A DNA stretch of 64,000 bases from Candidatus Latescibacterota bacterium (GTDB taxonomy: Bacteria > Krumholzibacteriota > Krumholzibacteriia > LZORAL124-64-63). This document shows, in pieces, positions 44,781 through 55,000 of the stretch. Under the pieces are notes generated by a model, which saw only the letters and a program-made list of their open reading frames with translations, searched no databases and had not been told where the DNA came from. Both the position numbers and the translations under genes were made by a program. The stretch lies in NCBI GenBank assembly GCA_030658975.1, contig JAUSBL010000065.1, forward strand, positions 1 to 64,000, written 5' to 3'. The number at the start of each line of letters is the position of its first letter. The stretch's first letter is position 1.

Positions 44781-45143
44781 TCAGCCCTTGAGCCAGGCGA
44801 GGGCCTCGTGCGGATCGGTGAACAGCTTGACCAGGTTGCCGGCGTTGAGCGACGCCGTCTCGAGGAAATCGAAATCCTCCGTGATCCCGCCGACGACCAG
44901 CGCCCGCTTCACGCCGCCCGGCACGCCGACGTCCTTCACCGCCCTGGGGATCGTGTAGATCTCGAGCGTGGAGCGCGTGATGTTGCCGTCCCGCAGGTCG
45001 ATCAGGAAGAGGGGACAATCGTGCTTCAGGACGAGCTGCGTCAGGTCGGACGCCACCCTGCGGGCGCCGGCGGCGTCCAGTTCGCCGTGTAGGCGACCCA
45101 CGATCACGCCCAGGCCCTCATCGTACTCCAGTTCGTATTCCAT
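44781..45143 (-). CDS. SpoIIAA/STAS-like domain protein
   Basis: A 120-residue protein with an alternating alpha/beta pattern like the SpoIIAA-like (STAS-type) fold: MEYELEYDEGLGVIVGRLHGELDAAGARRVASDLTQLV, then CPLFLIDLRDGN and a final LFTDPHEALAWLKG. The serine phosphorylated in true anti-anti-sigma factors is not obvious, so it may have another role. It starts at the ATG at 45143, separate from the DoxX gene by 50 bases. Confidence 0.72.
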   Translation of the reverse strand: MEYELEYDEGLGVIVGRLHGELDAAGARRVASDLTQLVLKHDCPLFLIDLRDGNITRSTLEIYTIPRAVKDVGVPGGVKRALVVGGITEDFDFLETASLNAGNLVKLFTDPHEALAWLKG

Positions 45144-45193
45144 GTTCGCCTCCTGCGACGGATTCCCACCGTCCGATGCCGCCGGTACGGCGT

Positions 45194-45691
45194 TCAGGGC
45201 CGGCGGGAACCGGGCGCCTTTTCCGGCACGATCCTGCCGCCGCGCACCGTCGCGCCCAGGACGATGCCCGCGCTGATGAGCACCAGGTTCTTGATGATGT
45301 ACTGGCCCTCGAGCGTGGGGGCGTAGGGGAAGCGCGTGAACGTCTCGCCCGGGAAGAGGAACAGCGGGGTCATGGCGCCGAGCATCTGCAGGAACAGCAG
45401 CAGCAGCGTCGCGCGCAGATAGGCGCCGGAGAGCAGGCCCGCGCCGATGAGGGCCTCCCAGGCGGCGAGCAGGACGATGGCGGTCCCGTGCGAAAGCAGG
45501 CCGAAGGTCAGCACATCGATGGTCCGCACCGCGAGGTCCTGGGCGGGGCTGAGGCCCGGAAAGAATTTGAGCCCGCCGAACCACAGGAACACGATCCCGA
45601 CGCTCATCCGCAGCAGGAGCATGCCGTGCCTGGCCATCAGGGCCGTGATGCGAACGTCCGCCTGGTCGAACCTCGCCCGGAGCTTCTTCAT
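45194..45691 (-). CDS. DoxX-like / YkgB-type membrane protein
   Basis: A 165-residue integral membrane protein with four hydrophobic segments. MLLLRMSVGIVFLWFGGLKFFPGLSPAQDLA at the N-terminus, AAWEALIGAGLLSGAYLRATLLLLFLQMLGAMTPLFLFP and YIIKNLVLISAGIVLGA match the DoxX/YkgB-type fold. Members are often linked with oxidative or thiol stress, but no specific function can be assigned. It may be co-transcribed with the STAS-like gene. Confidence 0.8.
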   Translation of the reverse strand: MKKLRARFDQADVRITALMARHGMLLLRMSVGIVFLWFGGLKFFPGLSPAQDLAVRTIDVLTFGLLSHGTAIVLLAAWEALIGAGLLSGAYLRATLLLLFLQMLGAMTPLFLFPGETFTRFPYAPTLEGQYIIKNLVLISAGIVLGATVRGGRIVPEKAPGSRRP

Positions 45692-45865
45692 GCCATTTCC
45701 CCTCTCGCGAACGGGCCGGCCGGAACGACGGGACCGGCTCCGGATGCCAATCTAGTCGCATTGGCCGCCGGGCGGCCAGGGGGGATGCTGTTCCTGGCAC
45801 ACCGCCGGCCGATGTGCTTACTTGTGGCCTCGCCCGCCCTCATCCCGAACCGATCGCGAGCCGCG

Positions 45866-47302
45866 ATGTCGTCGTTCCTGGCCCGCCTGCGCGCCTCGGG
45901 GCTCCGCGAGCCCGGCGCCGCCAACCCCATCCTGGAGGGGCCGGTCGACCGGACCCTGCTGGGGTTGAGCGTGCCGATGATCATGGCCATGGTCCTGGTC
46001 ACGGCCTTCGGGCTGGTGGACATGCTCTACCTGGGGCGCTACTCGCGCGAGGCGATGGCGGCGGTGTCGCTGTCGTTCCCGATCGCCTACCTGATCCACT
46101 CGGTCGCCGGCGCGCTCGGCCAGGGGGCGACCTCGCTGGTCTCGCGGCTGGTCGGCGGCGGCGACGAACGGCAACTGCGCAACTTCCTCTGGCACGCCCT
46201 GATCGTGATCGGGATCTTCACGGCGATCATCACGCCGCTGGGCCTGCTGCTGGCGCCCGCCGCGCTGCGGCGCATGGGCGCCGAACCCGGCGTCACCGAG
46301 GGCGCGATCCTCTACACGCAGGTGGCGTTCGCCACGTCGGCGTTCTCGCTGCTGCCGATGGTGCTCAACTCCCTGTTCCGCGGCGAGGGCGACACGATCT
46401 ACCCGTTCAAGGTCATGGCCGTGGCGCTGGCGCTGAACGTCGTGCTGGACCCGCTGTTCATCTTCGGGCCGGGCCCGTTCCCCGAGCTGGGCGTGGCCGG
46501 CGCGGCGGTGACCACGGCCGTCAGCTTCCTGTTCGCCGCGCTGATGGTGCTGCGCGAACTGCGCAACCCCCGCCGCCGCGTGCGCTACGACCGCGCCGCG
46601 TGGTCGTGGAGCCCCGCCCTGCTGCGCGGCTGGGCCAACGTGTCGGCGCCCGCTTTCGTGGCCAACCTGTCGATGCCGCTGTCGGCCTACGTGATCACCG
46701 ACATGCTCACCGGCTACGGCACCGACGCCATCGCCGCCTTCGGCGCCGGCACGCGCCTGCTGAGCTTCGTGTTCCTGCCGACGCTCGGCATCTCGATGAG
46801 CATGATGATCATGGTCGGCCAGAACCACGGCGCCGGCCGTCGCGACCGGGTCCGCGAAACGACGCTGCTGACGCTGCGCTACGCGCTGATCCTCATGGGC
46901 GTCCTGTCGCTGCCCGTGATCCTGTTCCCGTCCTGGGCCCTGCGGATCTTCACGGACGAGCCGACGGTCATCGCCGCCGGCGTCGGGCTGGTCCGCTGGG
47001 TGACCCTCGCGCGGCCGATGCTCAGCATCGTGAACATCACGGCCTTCTGGTTCCACGCCCAGGGCAACGGGCTGATGGGCATGCTGCCGAACTTCGGCAT
47101 GCGCGTGCTGCTGGAGCCCGCCGGCGTCTGGGTGGGCCTGAAGCTGGGCGGCCTGCAGGGTGGCTGGCTGGGCATGGCCGGCGCCGACCTGGTGGGCGGC
47201 GCCCTCTGCCTGGCCCTGCTGTTCTGGCGCCTGGGCGCCTACATGCGCGACGCGCCCGCGACGGTTCCGAAGGCCGCGGCGTCCGGCGCGCCGTCCCGCT
47301 GA
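45866..47302 (+). CDS. MATE-family efflux transporter
   Basis: A 478-residue inner-membrane protein with about 12 transmembrane helices in two related halves. PILEGPVDRTLLGLSVPMIMAMVLVTAFGLVDMLYLGRYS at the N-terminus is the MATE signature. LVSRLVGGGDERQLRNFLWHAL and MMIMVGQNHGAGRRDRVRETTL are its two equivalent loops. MATE proteins export cationic drugs and metabolites in exchange for Na+ or H+. The track start at 45176 is an artefact. The ATG at 45866 has only a weak site, and an ATG at 45785 is in frame but has no spaced ribosome binding site. Confidence 0.9.
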   Translation: MSSFLARLRASGLREPGAANPILEGPVDRTLLGLSVPMIMAMVLVTAFGLVDMLYLGRYSREAMAAVSLSFPIAYLIHSVAGALGQGATSLVSRLVGGGDERQLRNFLWHALIVIGIFTAIITPLGLLLAPAALRRMGAEPGVTEGAILYTQVAFATSAFSLLPMVLNSLFRGEGDTIYPFKVMAVALALNVVLDPLFIFGPGPFPELGVAGAAVTTAVSFLFAALMVLRELRNPRRRVRYDRAAWSWSPALLRGWANVSAPAFVANLSMPLSAYVITDMLTGYGTDAIAAFGAGTRLLSFVFLPTLGISMSMMIMVGQNHGAGRRDRVRETTLLTLRYALILMGVLSLPVILFPSWALRIFTDEPTVIAAGVGLVRWVTLARPMLSIVNITAFWFHAQGNGLMGMLPNFGMRVLLEPAGVWVGLKLGGLQGGWLGMAGADLVGGALCLALLFWRLGAYMRDAPATVPKAAASGAPSR

Positions 47303-47405
47303 TTTCCGCCTCCCCGCCCGCTGCGGCGTTGACGCTCCGGGACCCTCCCGCTACGATCCCCGTCCGTACCCGTCGCGTTCCGCTACCGCGCAGGAGGTGC
47401 CGCGC

Positions 47406-49070
47406 ATGTCCATGCTCTTCCTGGTCCTGGCCTGGGGCACGATCATCGGCTTCACCTGGTTCGCCTTCTCGCGCATCCTGAGGCTGGGCAAGCGGGCGGA
47501 CTTCGCGGCCGCCGCCGGCGGCGGGCGGGCGCAGTGGGGCACGCGCATCGGCCTGATCCTGGCCATGGCGGGCAACGCCATCGGGCTGGGCAACTTCCTG
47601 CGCTTCCCGCGCCAGGCGGCCGACAACGGCGGCGGCGCCTTCATGATCCCCTACTTCATCGCCCTGCTGCTGCTGGGCATCCCCCTGATGTGGGTCGAGT
47701 GGACGACGGGCCGCTACGGCGGCGCCCGCGGCCACGGCTCCACGCCGGGGATGTTCCACCTGATGTGGAAGCACCCCCTGGCGAAGTACCTCGGCGCGTT
47801 CGGGATCTTCCTGCCCTTCACCATCGGCATCTACTACTGCTTCATCGAATCGTGGACCCTGGCCTTCAGCTGGTTCTCCGGCAGCGGCGCCTACTGGGGC
47901 AACACCTCGCGCGAGGCGATGAGCGCGTTCCTGCAGGGCTACCAGGGCGTCGCGCCCAACCAGTTCTTCGCCTCGGTCCTGCCCGCGGTCGCCTTCCTGA
48001 CCCTGACCCTGTTCTTCAACTGGTTCTTCCTGGCGCGCGGGATCTCCCGCGGCATCGAGGTGCTGGCGAAGTACGGCCTGCCGGTGCTGTTCGTGTTCGC
48101 GATCGTGCTGGCGGTGCGCGTGCTGACCATGGGCGCGCCGGACCCGTCCTTCCCGGAGCGCAACGTGGCCGAGGGGCTGGCCTTCGTCTGGCAGCCGGAT
48201 TTCGCCCTGCTCGGGCGGGCCTCGGTCTGGCTGGCGGCGGCCGGCCAGATCTTCTTCACGCTGAGCCTGGGCCAGGGAATGATCAACTGCTACGCCTCGT
48301 ACGTGCGCGAGCAGGACGACATCACCCTGAACGGCCTGGCCACCACGATGACCAACGAGTTCGCCGAGGTGATCCTCGGCGGCACCATCGCGATCCCGGC
48401 GGCGGTCGCCTTCTTCGGCATCGCCGAGACGCAGCAGATCGCGGCGGCCGGCTCCTTCGACCTCGGCTTCGTCGCCATGCCCGTCATCTTCCAGCAGCTG
48501 CCGCTGGGCCAGCTGCTGGGCGCGATGTGGTTCCTGCTGCTGTTCATCGCCGGCATCACCTCGTCGGTGGCGCTGCTGTCGCCGGCGGTCGCCTTCATTG
48601 AGGACGAGTTCAAATGGTCGCGCGTGAAGTCCGTCAACGCGGTCTTCGCCGTGCTGCTGACGGGTACGATCGGTGTGGTGGCGTTCTTCCGCCACGGCTT
48701 CATGGACGAGATGGATTTCTGGGCCGGCACCTTCGGCCTGGTCGTATTCGGGATCATCGAGGTGATCATCTTCGGCTGGGTGTTCGGGGTCGAGCGCGGC
48801 TGGCAGGAGATGCACAAGGGCGCGCAGCTGAAGGTCCCGGGCTTCTTCAAGTTCGTGATCAAGTACGTCACGCCGCTCTACATGCTGGCCATCCTGGGCG
48901 TCTGGACGTACCAGGACGCCGTGCCCAAGCTGCTCATGCACGATGAGGCGGAGGCGGACATCCCCTACCTGTGGGGTGCGCGCGCGCTCATGCTCGCGAT
49001 CGTCGGGCTGAACCTCTGGCTGATCGCCAAGGCGTGGCGGCGGCGCGACCACGGCCCGGCCGTCCGGTAG
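47406..49070 (+). CDS. Sodium-dependent (SLC6/NSS-type) transporter
   Basis: A 554-residue LeuT-fold symporter. The sodium- and substrate-binding segment of helix 1 is clear at residues 55-80: LAMAGNAIGLGNFLRFPRQAADNGGGAF. Next is IPLMWVEWTTGRYGG. Helices 6-8 include FFTLSLGQGMINCYASY and the sodium-site AGITSSVALLSPAVAFIED. Before the LeuT-like core there is an extra membrane helix (MSMLFLVLAWGTIIGFTWFAF), longer than the usual NSS N-terminus. The ATG at 47406 has AGGAGGTG 6 bases upstream. The substrate is likely an amino acid or related compound. It converges on the TPR lipoprotein gene. Confidence 0.92.
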   Translation: MSMLFLVLAWGTIIGFTWFAFSRILRLGKRADFAAAAGGGRAQWGTRIGLILAMAGNAIGLGNFLRFPRQAADNGGGAFMIPYFIALLLLGIPLMWVEWTTGRYGGARGHGSTPGMFHLMWKHPLAKYLGAFGIFLPFTIGIYYCFIESWTLAFSWFSGSGAYWGNTSREAMSAFLQGYQGVAPNQFFASVLPAVAFLTLTLFFNWFFLARGISRGIEVLAKYGLPVLFVFAIVLAVRVLTMGAPDPSFPERNVAEGLAFVWQPDFALLGRASVWLAAAGQIFFTLSLGQGMINCYASYVREQDDITLNGLATTMTNEFAEVILGGTIAIPAAVAFFGIAETQQIAAAGSFDLGFVAMPVIFQQLPLGQLLGAMWFLLLFIAGITSSVALLSPAVAFIEDEFKWSRVKSVNAVFAVLLTGTIGVVAFFRHGFMDEMDFWAGTFGLVVFGIIEVIIFGWVFGVERGWQEMHKGAQLKVPGFFKFVIKYVTPLYMLAILGVWTYQDAVPKLLMHDEAEADIPYLWGARALMLAIVGLNLWLIAKAWRRRDHGPAVR

Positions 49071-49079
49071 CCGCCGGGT

Positions 49080-50597
49080 TCACCGGCGGGCGCGGGTGCG
49101 GGCCTGCTGCAGCAGGGGCGGGATGTCGGGATTGTCGGGCGCGAGTTCCAGGGCGCGGGCGAAGTCGTCCGCGGCCTCGCTCCAGCGCCGGGCCTGATAG
49201 CGGTGCAGCCCGCGGTTGTACCAGGCGGCCGCCAGACCCGGGTCCAGGGCCAGGGCGCGGTCCAGCGCCTGCTCGCCCTGGGCCGCGCGGCCGGTCATCA
49301 TCAGGGTGTAGCCAAGGTCGCTCCAGATCTCCGCCCGATCGGGCGTCGCCGACAGCGCCTCGCGCAACCACTCCTCCGCGCCCTCGACCCTGCCGGTGCG
49401 GTTCAGCAGCTTCCCGTACCGGGCCGCCAGATCCGCTCCCGGCTCGCCCCGCTCCCGCCGCGCGTCCAGGACGCGTCTGAGATCCTCCAGCGCGAGCTCG
49501 TCGGCGCCGATCTGCGCGTACAGCAGGCCCCGCCCCGCGCGGCACTGCTCCTGGTGATCGTCGAGGCGGATGCAGACCCCGAGCGCGTCCACGGCGCGGT
49601 CGGCCCAGGCGATCCGGGCTGCGGGGGAGGCCGCCGCCGCGAAGCTGTCGGTCGCCGCCAGGGCCCAGCCGTAGGGCGAGCCGGTCGCCAGGAGGCGGCC
49701 GAACGCGATCCAGACCGGAAGCCGCGCAGGCTTCGCGCGTCCCTCGTCGGCCAGGACGTCGGCGGGGCCGGGACACGTGCCCGGCCCGAGCCCGAGCGCG
49801 TCGTAGCTGTAGGTGAAGTAGCGGCGGGCCTCCACCGGGTCGCCGACGCGCTCGCAGACCATGGCCAGATCGCGGTGGAAGCGGGCGGACCAGGGGCCCT
49901 CGGGCCGCGTGTCCCGCAGCCAGTGGTAGGCGTTCGCGACGTCGCCGCGGGCCAGTTCGGCGACGCCGCGGATCCAGCGCCACTCGAAACGGAAGTACTC
50001 CTTGGTCTCGATGTCGCGCGAGATGTTGTAGGCGCCCCGCAGGTCCCCGTGCGCGGCCCGGCACAGGCCCTGCAGCATGCGGACCTCGCGCTCGGCGGGC
50101 GAGATGCGGGCCGCGCTGTCGGCCCAGGCGTGGGCCAGCGTCCAGCGGCCGCGATCGCGGTGCAGCCAGCCGCGCGCCAGGGCCAGCCGCAGTCGCGCCG
50201 CGCGCCGCGCCGCGACCGGCAGCTCCGGGATCGCCGGCTCGACCGCGTCGAGGGTCGCCAGGGCCCGCTGCGTGTCGCCGACCCGGCCGGCGGCCTCGGC
50301 CAGGGCGAACCCGTGGTCCGGGACGTCGGGGGCGAGCGCGAACGCCGTCACCAGGGCGCGCAGCCGCTCGGCGTCGTCGCGGGTCGTCGCGGCGAGCTGC
50401 CGCCACGGCAGCGCCTGCGCGCGGCGCCGCTCGCGGGCGGCGGGCGACAGGGCCCGGACGTCTTCGATGCCGAGTGAATCGGCGGGCGCCTCGCAGCGCC
50501 AGGCGTCGGCGTAGCGCAGGGGCGGCGCCGGCGCGTGCCCGCACCCGGCGACCAGACCCGCCGCCAGCGCCGCCGTGATGTGCCAACCGAACCGCAT
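49080..50597 (-). CDS. TPR-repeat lipoprotein
   Basis: A 505-residue protein with a lipoprotein signal peptide (WHITAALAAGLVAGC, lipobox VAGC) and many TPR-like helical hairpins. Examples are LVTAFALAPDVPDHGFALAEAAGRVGDTQRALATLDAVEP, AEEWLREALSATPDRAEIWSDLGYTLMMTGRAAQGEQALDRALALDPGLAAAWYNRGLHRY and AADDFARALELAPDNPDIPPLL. It should sit at the periplasmic face of a membrane as a scaffold. No catalytic domain is present. The ATG at 50597 is preceded by GGGAGAGG. It ends 9 bases from the convergent SLC6-type gene. Confidence 0.82.
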   Translation of the reverse strand: MRFGWHITAALAAGLVAGCGHAPAPPLRYADAWRCEAPADSLGIEDVRALSPAARERRRAQALPWRQLAATTRDDAERLRALVTAFALAPDVPDHGFALAEAAGRVGDTQRALATLDAVEPAIPELPVAARRAARLRLALARGWLHRDRGRWTLAHAWADSAARISPAEREVRMLQGLCRAAHGDLRGAYNISRDIETKEYFRFEWRWIRGVAELARGDVANAYHWLRDTRPEGPWSARFHRDLAMVCERVGDPVEARRYFTYSYDALGLGPGTCPGPADVLADEGRAKPARLPVWIAFGRLLATGSPYGWALAATDSFAAAASPAARIAWADRAVDALGVCIRLDDHQEQCRAGRGLLYAQIGADELALEDLRRVLDARRERGEPGADLAARYGKLLNRTGRVEGAEEWLREALSATPDRAEIWSDLGYTLMMTGRAAQGEQALDRALALDPGLAAAWYNRGLHRYQARRWSEAADDFARALELAPDNPDIPPLLQQARTRARR

Positions 50598-50823
50598 GAC
50601 CTCTCCCGCCGTGCCGGACCCGTTCCCGACCCGGCCCCATTCCAGCCCAATCCGCCGGCGAAAGCAAGGACACAGCCTCGAACGGAGTCCCTACGGGGCC
50701 GGCGGGACGAAGTTCACCGTTCCGGTCGCGGCTCCTTGACATCCGCGCCGGCAGCCGGATAAGTTGCGCGCGGGGACCATGGAAGGCACCCCGGCAACAC
50801 ACCCCCGACGCGCGAGGACCGCC

Positions 50824-51951
50824 ATGCCACGGATGGACGCCCGGATCGCCGCCCTGCTGACCGTCACGTTCCTGCTTCCCGCCGCCGCCGCCGCCCTGTC
50901 CGGCGCCTACTCGTCCGCCATCGTCATGGAGGAACGCAGCGGCGAGATCCTGTTCGCCGAGAACGAGCACGCCCGCCTCGCCCCGGCGTCGATGGTCAAG
51001 ATGATGACCGAGCTGGTGGTGCTCGAGCACGCCGCGCGCGGCGAGCTGACACTCGACGACATGGTGACGGTGTCCGCGCGGGCCAGCCGCATCGGCGGCT
51101 CGCAGGTCTACCTCAAGCAGGGCGAGGTCTTCACGGTCCGCGACCTGCTGATGGCCCTGGCGGTCCACTCGGGCAACGACGCCGGCGTGGCCCTCGCCGA
51201 ACACGTCGCCGGCACCGACGACGCCTTTGTCGTGCTGATGAACGAGCGGGCGCGCGAACTGGGAATGCGCGACACCGTCTTCCACAGCGTGCACGGGCTG
51301 CCCCCGGCCCGCGGCCAGTCGAGCGACCTCTCCTCGGCCTACGACATGGCCGTGCTGGGGCGCGAGATCTGCCGTCACCCGGAATCGCTGGCCTGGGCCG
51401 TGATGGACCAGGTGCCCTTCCGCAACGGCCAGTTCCTGCTGCGCAACCCGAATCCCCTGGTCGGCAAGCTGCGCGGCCTGGAGGGCATCAAGACGGGCTA
51501 CACCGTCGAGGCCGGCTTCTGCCTCACCGCGGCCGCCACCCAGAAGGGCGTGCGGCTGATCTCCGTGGTCATGGGCGCCAAGACCAACGCCGCCCGAGGC
51601 AGCGAGACCACCCGCCTGCTGGCCCGCGGCTTCACGGAGTATTCGCCGGTGAAACTGGTGCCGGCTGCGGGCGACTCCTGCCCCCGCCTGCTGACGGTCA
51701 AGGGCGGCAAGCTCAAGACCGCCGGGCTGGTCTTCACCCAGCCCCTGGAGGTCGGCGTCCGCAAGGCCCGGGCCGGCGACGTGACCCTGCGCTACGAGCT
51801 GCCCGACCGCATCGAGGCGCCGGCGGCCGCCGGCACCGTGATCGGCAAGGCCGTCGCCGAACTGGACGGCAAGCCGCTGGGCGAGGTGCCCATCGCCCTG
51901 TCCGCCGCCGTGGTCAAGGGGAGCTTCTGGGACCGGGTTTTCCGGCGCTGA
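50824..51951 (+). CDS. D-alanyl-D-alanine carboxypeptidase (PBP5-type)
   Basis: A 375-residue exported serine peptidase (signal peptide IAALLTVTFLLPAAAAALSG) that trims the stem peptide of peptidoglycan. The three penicillin-binding motifs are intact: SMVK at residues 56-59, SGN at 116-118 and KTG at 223-225 in GIKTGYTVEAGFC. After about residue 275 a small beta domain follows, as in PBP5 (DacA) proteins, but there is no long amphipathic C-terminal anchor; the chain ends SFWDRVFRR. The ATG at 50824 has GAGGA 5 bases upstream, better than the track start at 50764. Confidence 0.92.
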   Translation: MPRMDARIAALLTVTFLLPAAAAALSGAYSSAIVMEERSGEILFAENEHARLAPASMVKMMTELVVLEHAARGELTLDDMVTVSARASRIGGSQVYLKQGEVFTVRDLLMALAVHSGNDAGVALAEHVAGTDDAFVVLMNERARELGMRDTVFHSVHGLPPARGQSSDLSSAYDMAVLGREICRHPESLAWAVMDQVPFRNGQFLLRNPNPLVGKLRGLEGIKTGYTVEAGFCLTAAATQKGVRLISVVMGAKTNAARGSETTRLLARGFTEYSPVKLVPAAGDSCPRLLTVKGGKLKTAGLVFTQPLEVGVRKARAGDVTLRYELPDRIEAPAAAGTVIGKAVAELDGKPLGEVPIALSAAVVKGSFWDRVFRR

Positions 51952-52071
51952 TCCCGGCCGGATCGAGACTTCTGCGCGCGGGCGGATTGTGCAACAATCC
52001 GCCCGCGCTGACGTTGGTAAGTGGTTGTGCCGTCCCGAACAACTCCCGATCCGGATCCCCGAGGAGTGATC

Positions 52072-55000
52072 ATGAGCATGCGTTCCTGGCCCCTGGCCGT
52101 CCTGATCCTGCTCGCGGCGGGGCTGTCCGTCGCCGCCGACGACTTCGACGCGCAGGACATGCGCCTGCTGCGCAACCCCGACCTCCTCGGCGGCACGATC
52201 GTGTTCGTCCAGGGCGGCGACCTGTGGACGGTGCCGGCCGCGGGCGGCGAGGCCCGCCGTCTCACCTCCCACGTCGGCTTCGAGTCGCAGCCCAAGTTCT
52301 CCCCTGACGGGAAGTGGATCGCGTTCTCGGGCGACTACGACGGCAACCGGGACGTCTACGTGATCCCCGCCGCCGGCGGCGAGCCCCGGCGTCTCACCTG
52401 GCACCCGCTGGGCGACCGGGTCATCGACTGGCAGCCCGACGGCAAGGCGGTGCGCTTCCAGAGTTCGCGCACCAGCTTCACGATGCGCGAGCAGCAGCTC
52501 TGGACGGTGCCGCTCGCAGGCGGCCTCCCGCAGATGCTGCCCCTGCCCGAGGGCGGCCTGTCGAGCTGGTCGCCGGACGGCCGCCGCCTCGCCTACAACC
52601 GCATCACCTCGGAGGGCCGCACCTGGAAGCGCTACCAGGGCGGCATGGCCCAGGACATCTGGATCCACGATTTCGACAAGGGCACGACGGCCCGCATCAC
52701 CGACTGGCCCGGCGCCGAGAACTACCCGATGTGGCATGGGGACACGATCTACTTCACGAGCGACCGCACCGGGCGCCTCCAGATCTGGGCCTACGACACC
52801 GTGGGCGGCGCCTTCCGGCAGGTGACCGACCATTCCGAGTACGACGTCAAGGAGCCGAGCCTCGGCGACGACGCCATCGTCTACGAGAACGGCGGCTGGC
52901 TGCACGTTCTGGACCTCGCGACCGGCAAGTCGCGCCGGGTGACCGTGGCCGTGCACGACGACTTCTTCCGCACGCGACCGGCCTTCGTGGACGCGTCCGG
53001 ACGGATCACCGGCTTCGGTCTCGGACCCGACGCGCAGCGCGCGGTCTTCGCGGCCCGCGGCGAGATCTTCACCGTCCCGGCGGAAAAGGGCGAGGTGCGC
53101 AACCTCACCGGCACGCCGGCGGTGAACGAGGTCCTGCCCGCCTGGTCGCCGGACGGCAAGTGGATCGCCTACTTCGGCGACGCCTCCGGCGAGTACGAAC
53201 TGACCCTGCGCCGCGGCGACGGCAGCGGCGAGGAACGGCGCCTGACCTCGGGCAGCGGCACCTACTACGTCGGCCTGCGCTGGTCGCCGGACAGCAGCAA
53301 GATCCTGACCTACGACGCGGCCATGATGCTGCGCTGGGTCGACGCCGGCAGCGGCGAGCAGCACGACATCGGCCGCAGCCCCACCGAGCGCAGCTTCGAC
53401 GCCGCCTGGAGTCCGGACAGCCGCTGGGTGGCCTTCGCCGAGGCCGAGGACAACGAGTTCTCCTCGATCTTCCTCTTCGACACGAAGGACGGGTCGCGCA
53501 GCCGCGTGACCACGTCGATGACCGACGACACGTCCCCGACCTTCTCCCCCGACGGGAAGTACCTGTACTTCGCCTCGGAGCGCAGTTTCAAGCCCAGCTT
53601 CGGCCCCTACGACCAGGTCCCCCACTGGAGCGCGACGACCGGCCTGTACCTGGCGACCCTGCAGGCCGGCGAGCCGCACCCCTTCCCGCCCGAGAGCGAC
53701 GAGGTCGCGGTCGAGGGCGAAGGGGACGACCAGGACAAGGAAAAGGACAAGGGCAAGGCCGCAGACAAGGACGACGCCGATGACGGCAAGAAGGACGACG
53801 ACGAGAAAAAGGTCGAGCCCACGGCCATCGACCGCGACGGCCTCGGCAACCGCATCGTCGCCCTGGACGTGCCGCCCGGCAGCTACGGCAACCTGGCGGC
53901 CGCCGAGGGCAAGCTGTTCTATCTGAAGCGCGATCCGCAGGCCGACAACGGCGAACTCATGGTCTTCGACCTGGAGAAGCGGGAAGCCGAAACCGTGCTC
54001 GCCAAGGCCGACGGTTTCGAGCTGGACGCCAAGGGCGCGAAGCTCCTCTACCGCGAGGGCAAGACCTACGGCATCATCGCCGCGGACGCCGACCAGAAAC
54101 CGGCCGAGAAGCCGCTGCGCACCGCGGACATGAAGGCCCGCAGCGACCCCCGCGCCGAGTGGCGGCAGATGTTCCACGACGCCTGGCGTCTCGAGAGCGA
54201 CTTCTTCTACGACCCCGGCATGCACGGCGTCGACTGGGACCGCATGCACGAGCGCTACGGCCAGCTGGTCCCCTACGTGACCGACCGCCGCGACCTGGAC
54301 TACGTGCTGGGCGAACTCATCGGCGAGTTGGGCGCGGGCCACGCCTACGTGAACAGCAGCGGCGAGGCTCCGAAGGCCACGCCGGTGGGCGTCGGCCTGC
54401 TGGGCGCGGATATCCGGCTCGACGCCGCGTCGGGCCGCTACCAGCTGGTGAACATCCTGACCGAGCGCGACTGGAACGAGGACCAGCGCACGCCCCTGGC
54501 GGGTCCGGGCATCGACGTCCGCGAGGGCGACTACCTGCTGGCCGTCGACGGCAAGCCGCTGCAGGCCCCGACGAACCCCTACTCCCTGTTCGAGAACAAG
54601 GTCGACGTCCGCACCGTCCTGACCGTGGCCGCCAAGCCCGGGGGCGAGGAGCGCGAGGTCGTCGTCCTGCCGATCGCCTCGGAGGCCGGGTTGCGCTACG
54701 TCAGGTGGGTCGAAGGCAACCGCCGCAAGGTGGCCGAGCTGTCGGGCGGCAAGGTCGGATACATCCACCTGCCCGACACCGCGGTCGACGGCGTGCAGGC
54801 CTTCGCCCAGGCTTACTACCCGCAGCTGCGCCTGGAAGGCCTGATCATCGACGAGCGTTTCAACAGCGGCGGGTTCGTCCCCGACTTCCTGCTGAACATC
54901 CTGGGCCAGGACTTCCTCAACCTCTGGAAGCCCCGCTACGGCCGGGACTGGCGCACGCCGGGCACGGCCTTCAACGGGCCCCTGGTCATGGTCAGCAACG

